From: Bacillota bacterium
GTDB taxonomy: Bacteria; Bacillota; Clostridia; Christensenellales; UMGS416
NCBI GenBank assembly: GCA_023409755.1
Contig: JAEYRA010000109.1
Location: 1 to 18,801 of the forward strand
Direction of reading: 5' to 3'
DNA: 18,801 nt
Positions 14,527-18,801 of the stretch are shown here, one piece after another. The translations under genes and the position numbers were made by a program. The notes beneath the pieces were generated by a model. The model was not told where the DNA came from and made no database searches. It was given only the letters and a program-made list of their open reading frames with translations. The first letter of the stretch is position 1. Each line of letters opens with the position of its first letter.

Positions 14527-14545
14527 GCCCGGCTGTGAACCGGGC
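14527..14545 (+). promoter_or_regulatory. Small hairpin before a short Cys-rich ORF
   Basis: A 6-bp GC stem, GCCCGG (14527-14532) with CCGGGC (14540-14545) and a seven-base loop, ends seven bases before AAGGAGG. It could be an upstream termination remnant or a structure controlling translation of the following ORF. Confidence 0.45.
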
Positions 14546-14564
14546 AGGAGTAAGGAGGATTGTA

Positions 14565-14624
14565 ATGAAAAAGCACTGCTGCTGTCTCGATGATGCCTCA
14601 TCTCTGACTGCAAGATCAGTATAA
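14565..14624 (+). CDS. Possible 19-residue Cys-rich peptide (leader peptide or debris)
   Basis: ATG 14565 follows a textbook AAGGAGG (14552-14558) with a six-base spacer and ends TAA at 14622-14624. The peptide is MKKHCCCLDDASSLTARSV, with three consecutive cysteines. Its size, position before alternative hairpins and a terminator (14670-14775), and runs of one amino acid are features of leader peptides in transcription attenuation. No downstream gene on the same strand remains. It could equally be the truncated 5' end of a lost mobile-element gene. Function unproven. Confidence 0.35.
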   Translation: MKKHCCCLDDASSLTARSV

Positions 14625-14669
14625 CCATGCATTATGAACATTCTATGAACCTGTCGTTAAGGAAATAAA

Positions 14670-14731
14670 AACTTCTGTTCCCATTTTGCAAGTGAATTGG
14701 ACAGAAGTTAGATTAAGTGATATTGTCCAAT
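14670..14731 (+). promoter_or_regulatory. Two mutually exclusive hairpins
   Basis: Hairpin A pairs AACTTCTGT (14670-14678) with ACAGAAGTT (14701-14709), extendable to 11 pairs with one G-T. Hairpin B pairs ATTGGACA (14696-14703) with TGTCCAAT (14724-14731). The two share bases 14701-14703 and overlap around 14696-14709, so only one can form. This is the arrangement of an antiterminator/anti-antiterminator pair or of overlapping operators. Confidence 0.45.
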
Positions 14732-14745
14732 CTTTTCCTCAATGG

Positions 14746-14775
14746 AAAGGAGCCATCGGTGGATGGCTCCTTTTT
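14746..14775. terminator. Bidirectional terminator between the decayed element and degV
   Basis: A perfect 12-bp stem (14746-14757 with 14762-14773) with loop GGTG. On the plus strand it is followed by a T run to 14775; on the minus strand it is ten bases after the degV stop and followed by TTTCC. It can serve both directions, more strongly the plus strand. Confidence 0.8.
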
Positions 14776-14783
14776 GCTCCTAT

Positions 14784-15611
14784 TTATGAATGATAGCAGA
14801 AACCAATGGCGCCTGGCCCAAGGTGGGAACCGATGACCGGACTGAGGGGTTCGACCCCCGGTTCAAGGTGGGGGAACCGTTCTCGCAGCAGCTCGCGCAG
14901 CCGTTCCACCCCTTCCGGGTTCTGAATGTGGCAGATGGTGAGACCGCGAATGCCCTCCGGCGCGGCCTGGCACAGGGCTTGCAGCGTTGCCTTTTCACCC
15001 TTCACTTTCGCGTAAGGATAGAGCTTGCCTTCTCTCAGTTGGATGATCGGTAAAATGTTCAACAGCTTCCCCACGAAGTATTGTGAGTTATTGAGCCGTC
15101 CGCCGCGCTTCAGATGGATGAGGTTGCGTACGGTCAGCATCGCTTGCATCGAGGGTCGTTGGCCTTCCACCATCCGGGCGATTGCCTGCCGGTCCGCTCC
15201 GTCCACAGCCATCTGCCAGGCATCCAGTACCAGCTTCTTCAGGTTGGCCACCGCCGTCAGTGAGTCAAGCACGGTGACACGGTCCCGCCCAACGATCTCC
15301 GCCGCTGCATGGGCCGAATTGACGGTACCGCTCAAGCCCGATGACAGTAGGATGGCCGCCACTTCACGGCCTTCCTGTATGGCCGCCTGGAACAGCTCCA
15401 CAAACTGTCCGGTGGAGGGTTGTGAGGTGCTTGGAATCGTTTGGCTCGCTTCAATGGTGCGGTACAGTTCGTCATAACCGTCGGGTTGGCACTCGTCCAT
15501 GACGATGCTTTGGAAATGCAGCGACAGCGGCGCGACGCGGATGCCGGTGCGCGCCAGTTCTTCCCTCGTCAGGGCAGCGGTGCTGTCAGTAATGATCTGA
15601 ATGTTTCCCAA
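14784..15611 (-). CDS. DegV/FakB-family fatty-acid-binding protein
   Basis: 275 residues. I choose the TTG start at 15611 because AGGAGGTGA lies seven bases upstream; an in-frame extension to 15638 would overlap that site. DegV proteins bind a fatty acid, and the FakB members present it to the kinase FakA to make acyl-phosphate for phospholipid synthesis. Marks are IITDSTAAL at the N-terminus, TSQPS (62-66) and SSGLSGT (90-96), which contact the carboxylate, and the conserved region LKRGGRLN. No fakA gene is in the window. It is the second gene after the GT4 glycosyltransferase (67-base gap), so a membrane lipid role fits both. Confidence 0.9.
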   Translation of the reverse strand: MGNIQIITDSTAALTREELARTGIRVAPLSLHFQSIVMDECQPDGYDELYRTIEASQTIPSTSQPSTGQFVELFQAAIQEGREVAAILLSSGLSGTVNSAHAAAEIVGRDRVTVLDSLTAVANLKKLVLDAWQMAVDGADRQAIARMVEGQRPSMQAMLTVRNLIHLKRGGRLNNSQYFVGKLLNILPIIQLREGKLYPYAKVKGEKATLQALCQAAPEGIRGLTICHIQNPEGVERLRELLRERFPHLEPGVEPLSPVIGSHLGPGAIGFCYHS

Positions 15612-15666
15612 TGGGTCACCTCCTGCATGGCCGGGCAATCCTACCAGACTCAGTGTTTACGGTCAT

Positions 15667-15688
15667 GCGCCGGCCCATTCACCGGCGC
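15667..15688 (-). promoter_or_regulatory. Hairpin overlapping the stop codon of the glycosyltransferase gene
   Basis: GCGCCGG and CCGGCGC (plus 15667-15673 and 15682-15688) form a 7-bp GC stem around the TGA at 15679-15681. On the minus strand no T tract follows, so it is more likely an mRNA-processing or translation-coupling structure than a terminator. Confidence 0.4.
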
Positions 15689-17040
15689 CAGGTTTGCAGG
15701 GAACGCATTGCCTCCCGCAGGCGGCGGATGTTGTGAATGGCGGCCTTTTGAATCACAACGGTGCGGTGGCGTGCTTCCCGGTTGATGGCACGGGTGGTGA
15801 ACTTCACTCGGACGGCCTGCTTGCTGTAAATCTCATAGGCCACTGCCAACGGTACCGAGTAATGCCGTTTGCCCTGCGCATACGCCTTCTTCTGGTCGTA
15901 GTTGGCGATGATGTTCTTGTATTCCTCATATGCCCGATCCACCACCGTCTCCCAGGAGACGTAGACGGAATCACGCGACTGCAGGCCAACCCGTACCAAC
16001 AACTCAGGATTGCGGATGCAGTTCAGCAGCAGCGCAGCGTAAGCGTTTCGGTCCAGTGGTGTGGTGAAGCCGTCAAAGCCGTCGACGATCCCCTCGGCGG
16101 CGTTGGAGCCCTCAATGAGCGCTGAGGGGCAACCGCAGGAGGCCGCTTCACGCTTCACCAAACCGTCGGTGTCGTAAACCGAGGGAAAGGTAAAGAGGTC
16201 TGCTGCGGCATAGATGTTTTGCAGCAGCACCCGGTCGCGCACCGCTCCGGCGAAGCGCACCTCGTGTTGAAGCCCCAACTCGGTCACCTTTTTCCGGAAG
16301 TGGGGCATGCCCTCACCATCCCCCACAATGAGCAGGTGGAAGCGTGCCTCCCCGCGAATGAGGGCCAGCGACTCCAACAGGAATCCAATGTTCTTCTGCT
16401 CCACCACACGCCCTACAAAGAGCAGCAGCGGCACGTCCTCCAGCCCGTATTGTTGGAGGATAGCGGCACGGTTCTCCGCGCTGCGCTCGTGCGGGGCGAA
16501 GTCGCAGCCGTTGGGCATGATGGTGACGGGCCCGCGATAGCCATATTCACGAAGGGTCTCGGCTGAGGCGTGGTTGACCGTCCACACTGCGTCGGCCTGG
16601 GCAAAGAACTTTGCCGTGTAGCCAGCGGCCAGCTTGTAGGCGTTCTCAATCTTCACCCGTTGGGCAAAATCGTCGGCAAACTTGGTGTGGAATGTCGCCA
16701 CCAATGGGATACCCTGTTTGCGTGCGGTCTGCAGCGCCAGCGTACCGGACATGAACGGGCAGTGGGCGTGCACCAGCGACAAAGGCAGCTCGTCCAATCG
16801 GCGGGAGGTGCGGAAGGCGATCTCCGGCAACCCCAGTTTGTAGTCTTTATCCAGGAAGAGGGGCATGGAGATAAAGCGGATGACCGGAAACTCCTCGCGA
16901 TCGCGCACATTGTTGAACGCCGGCGCCACCACACAAGTTGGCGCGTGTTTTTTATTGAGCCAGTAGGCATAGTTACGGGTCGTCTGCGCCACACCGTCTG
17001 TTTGCGGTGGGAAGGAATCGTTAAACTCAGCGAAGTACAT
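15679..17040 (-). CDS. GT4-family (GT-B fold) glycosyltransferase
   Basis: 453 residues. The start is the ATG at 17040, which follows AGGAGG at a normal spacing; the in-frame ATG at 17055 overlaps that site. The N-terminal domain begins MYFAEFNDSFPPQTDGVAQT and contains HAHCPFMSGTLAL and TFHTKFADDF (116-125), a pattern close to diacylglycerol glucosyl- and mannosyltransferases. The C-terminal Rossmann domain (about 202-330) has LLFVGRVVEQKNI and VGDGEG; the nucleotide-sugar E-X7-E motif appears as D290-X7-E298, with Asp in the first position. A basic tail (about 395-453) may attach the enzyme to the inner membrane face. The sugar and acceptor are not known. A glycolipid product is plausible with degV downstream. 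Confidence 0.88.
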   Translation of the reverse strand: MYFAEFNDSFPPQTDGVAQTTRNYAYWLNKKHAPTCVVAPAFNNVRDREEFPVIRFISMPLFLDKDYKLGLPEIAFRTSRRLDELPLSLVHAHCPFMSGTLALQTARKQGIPLVATFHTKFADDFAQRVKIENAYKLAAGYTAKFFAQADAVWTVNHASAETLREYGYRGPVTIMPNGCDFAPHERSAENRAAILQQYGLEDVPLLLFVGRVVEQKNIGFLLESLALIRGEARFHLLIVGDGEGMPHFRKKVTELGLQHEVRFAGAVRDRVLLQNIYAAADLFTFPSVYDTDGLVKREAASCGCPSALIEGSNAAEGIVDGFDGFTTPLDRNAYAALLLNCIRNPELLVRVGLQSRDSVYVSWETVVDRAYEEYKNIIANYDQKKAYAQGKRHYSVPLAVAYEIYSKQAVRVKFTTRAINREARHRTVVIQKAAIHNIRRLREAMRSLQTWRR

Positions 17041-17065
17041 GGGAAGCCTCCTCATGTGAAATCGG

Positions 17066-17085
17066 AATCTATTATAGTATAGATT
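17066..17085 (-). promoter_or_regulatory. Promoter region with a palindromic operator candidate for the GT4-degV operon
   Basis: A perfect 7-bp inverted repeat, AATCTAT (17066-17072) and ATAGATT (17079-17085) with a six-base centre, contains TATACT and TATAAT -10-like sequences on the minus strand, 26 bases before the ATG. No good -35 box is seen at 17 bases, so the promoter may need an activator or be weak. A repressor or activator dimer could bind the palindrome. Confidence 0.45.
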
Positions 17086-17212
17086 GTTCCGTTTGGGTAC
17101 TTAGCAGTACAAACGATCGCTGCAGGATAAGAATGAAGTTGTAGTAAAAGCGATAATTGGACTCTGTGGAGCTTGGGAAACCATGTGCTGGCGAATGGAA
17201 TAAGGGAACTGG

Positions 17213-17249
17213 AAAAAGAAATCGTCCGGCGACAAGCGCGCCGGACGAT
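17213..17249 (-). terminator. Terminator of the sulfurtransferase fusion gene
   Basis: On the minus strand an 11-bp stem (17249-17239 with 17231-17221) and seven-base loop are followed by TTCTTTTT, about 40 bases after the stop at 17290. Confidence 0.85.
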
Positions 17250-17289
17250 GGTTGAAACAAGGATTTAGAGTTGCGGTGGCAGACGAGGA

Positions 17290-18801
17290 TCAGATGAACA
17301 GGTTTGTGTCAGCCTCCTCGGCGGCGGCCAGGTAGCTGGCCACGCCAGCCACTTCCACACCGTCGATGAACTCCTCTTTGTTAAGCCCCATCACGTCCAT
17401 GGACATGGAGCAGGCCACCAAGCGTACCCCATTGCGCAAAGCCTGCTGTATCAGGTCCTCCAGGGCGGTCACGCTCTTCTTGGCCATCCGGCTGCGGATG
17501 AGCGCCGGTCCCATACCCGCCATGTTCATGCGTGAAAGGCCCAGCTTGCCGGTACCCCGGGGCATCATTTGGCCAAACATTGTCGCCATAAAGTCTTTCT
17601 TCACTAGCACCCTCTTCGGTTTGCGCAGGATGTTCAGCCCCCAGAAGGTGAAGAACATCGTGACCTTGCGCCCCATAGCCGCCGCGCCATTGGCGATGAT
17701 GAACGACGCCAAAGCCTTGTCCAAGTCGCTGGAGAAGACCACCATCGTCTTGTCATGACTCGTCTCCAGCATGCTGGCCGGCTCGCTGCAGGGCACACCA
17801 CCCTTGCGGATTGTGGCGGCAAACGCGCCATCCTTATACTCATTGCGGATGAGCGTGTTGCCGGTGCGTCGGCACCAGGAGCCGATGTCAGCAGCAAAGC
17901 CCGGCTCGGTGGCCAACACCTGCACCACCTGCCCCTCGGTCATGCCCTCCAGCGCCTGGAAGGTGGACATAATCGGCCCGGGGCACTGCAACCCGGTTGC
18001 ATCCACCACCTTGTCAGCTGTGACCGCCTGATCGGCTGTATGATCTTCTCCGTCGTCATCCTTGTTCACCGGGTCGTCGGCGCCGCTGAGCAGGGGAGGC
18101 TCACTCTGCGGGGCGGTCAGCGTCGTGGTCGCTGCCCTCCAGGTCTTGTAGCCGCCGCTCAGGTTCCTCGCACGGAATCCGTTTTGCAGGAGCATCCGCG
18201 TGGCCACATGGCCGCGCAGCCCTACCTGGCAGATGACCCACAGTTCGCGGTCTTTGGGCAGCTCGTTCATGCGTTCCCGCAGTTCGTCCACCGGGATGTT
18301 CACAGCGTCGCCGATGGTGCCTGCAGCGTACTCCGATCGGGTGCGTACATCCACCAGGTAGGTGCTCTGCGGGTCGCGACCGGCAAACTCATGCCAGTGC
18401 AGGATGGGCATATCACCCCTGCGGTGGTTGGAAGCCACAAAGCCCGCCAGGTTTACCGGGTCCTTGGCCGAGGAGTAGGGCGGTGCATAGCACAGCTCCA
18501 GGTGCTCCAGGTCCTCCACAGTGAGCCCGCCCTGCATGGCGGTGGCGATCACGTCGATTCGCTTCTCCACACCCTCCATGCCGACGGCCTGCGCACCGTA
18601 GATTTTGCCCGTTTCCTTGTCAAAGAGCAGCTTCAGTGACACCTGACGTGCACCGGGGTAATAGCCAGCGTGGGAGCCGGCATGGATGTAGACCTTTTCA
18701 TAGTTGACGCCGTCTGCTTTCAATTGCCGCTCATTGTTGCCGCAGAGCGCCGCGGTGAAGTCAAAGACCTTGAGCACCGACGCGCCGAGCGTGCCGCGGT
18801 A
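17290..18801 (-). CDS. Multidomain sulfur-handling fusion: CoA-disulfide reductase C-terminus, rhodanese, TusA, DsrE-like (5'-truncated by window edge)
   Basis: The frame is open to the right edge, so the start is missing; 503 residues are visible. Numbering from the edge, 1 to about 125 is the dimerisation domain of an FAD/NAD(P) disulfide reductase of the CoA-disulfide reductase/NADH oxidase class (YRGTLGAS, GAQAVG, YAPPYSSAKDP). About 130-225 is a rhodanese domain with persulfide cysteine C191 in CQVGLR. After an acidic linker (about 236-260) comes a TusA/SirA domain (about 264-335) with C273 in LQCPGP. The end (about 350-503) is a DsrE/DsrF-like domain with C464 in VACSMSMDVMG. Such fusions are known and are thought to reduce CoA persulfide or polysulfide and relay sulfane sulfur along their cysteines. 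The substrate is inferred, not seen. Confidence 0.92.
   Translation of the reverse strand, partial: YRGTLGASVLKVFDFTAALCGNNERQLKADGVNYEKVYIHAGSHAGYYPGARQVSLKLLFDKETGKIYGAQAVGMEGVEKRIDVIATAMQGGLTVEDLEHLELCYAPPYSSAKDPVNLAGFVASNHRRGDMPILHWHEFAGRDPQSTYLVDVRTRSEYAAGTIGDAVNIPVDELRERMNELPKDRELWVICQVGLRGHVATRMLLQNGFRARNLSGGYKTWRAATTTLTAPQSEPPLLSGADDPVNKDDDGEDHTADQAVTADKVVDATGLQCPGPIMSTFQALEGMTEGQVVQVLATEPGFAADIGSWCRRTGNTLIRNEYKDGAFAATIRKGGVPCSEPASMLETSHDKTMVVFSSDLDKALASFIIANGAAAMGRKVTMFFTFWGLNILRKPKRVLVKKDFMATMFGQMMPRGTGKLGLSRMNMAGMGPALIRSRMAKKSVTALEDLIQQALRNGVRLVACSMSMDVMGLNKEEFIDGVEVAGVASYLAAAEEADTNLFI

Noticed and set aside
12139..14783. CRISPR array, tRNA, or integrase in the foreign-looking region
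   Set aside because: There are only two repeat copies of about 280 bases, no short regularly spaced repeats, no cloverleaf, and no tyrosine or serine recombinase motif in any frame.

Overview
The window looks like chromosomal DNA of a GC-rich Bacillota, most likely a gut-type member of the Clostridia. The reasons are strong AGGAGG ribosome binding sites, GTG and TTG starts backed by good Shine-Dalgarno sequences, an iscR-iscS-iscU cluster without hscAB/fdx, an Orn/Lys/Arg decarboxylase-like gene beside tmk, a BMP-type nucleoside transporter operon, and remnants of the polyvalent proteins common on clostridial mobile elements. No rRNA or tRNA gene was seen, so the genus cannot be fixed.

Layout, left to right. 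A terminator (23-49) precedes a small unknown protein (135-422, +), which converges with a membrane-anchored J-domain protein (425-820, -). A divergent promoter region (821-1031) then leads into the Fe-S cluster operon iscR-iscS-iscU (1032-3017, +), which ends in a strong hairpin. Next are an Orn/Lys/Arg decarboxylase-like PLP enzyme, a HAD phosphatase and thymidylate kinase (3163-5827, +), tightly packed. A second promoter drives xpt and a nucleoside-type ABC importer made of a BMP lipoprotein, a double ATPase and two permeases (5937-11268, +). This unit probably imports and salvages purines. A YggS-family PLP-homeostasis protein follows (11395-12138, +).

From 12139 to 14783 the character changes. 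Base composition is lower in GC, reading frames are broken, and protein-like fragments appear in alternating frames. I read this as the decayed remains of a phage/ICE-type polyvalent protein with GNAT-like and ADP-ribosyltransferase-like modules, including a direct repeat of about 280-290 bp. It holds one intact 54-codon ORF. Its right end carries a 19-residue Cys-rich ORF, two mutually exclusive hairpins and a strong terminator, an arrangement resembling a transcription attenuator with no downstream gene.

The right part is on the minus strand: a GT4 glycosyltransferase followed by a DegV/FakB-type fatty-acid-binding protein (17040 to 14784), plausibly connected with membrane lipids. Entering from the right edge is the C-terminal part of a large sulfur-handling fusion (CoA-disulfide reductase-like, rhodanese, TusA, DsrE-like), ending at 17290 with its own terminator. 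With iscRSU, the window therefore has two sulfur-trafficking loci.
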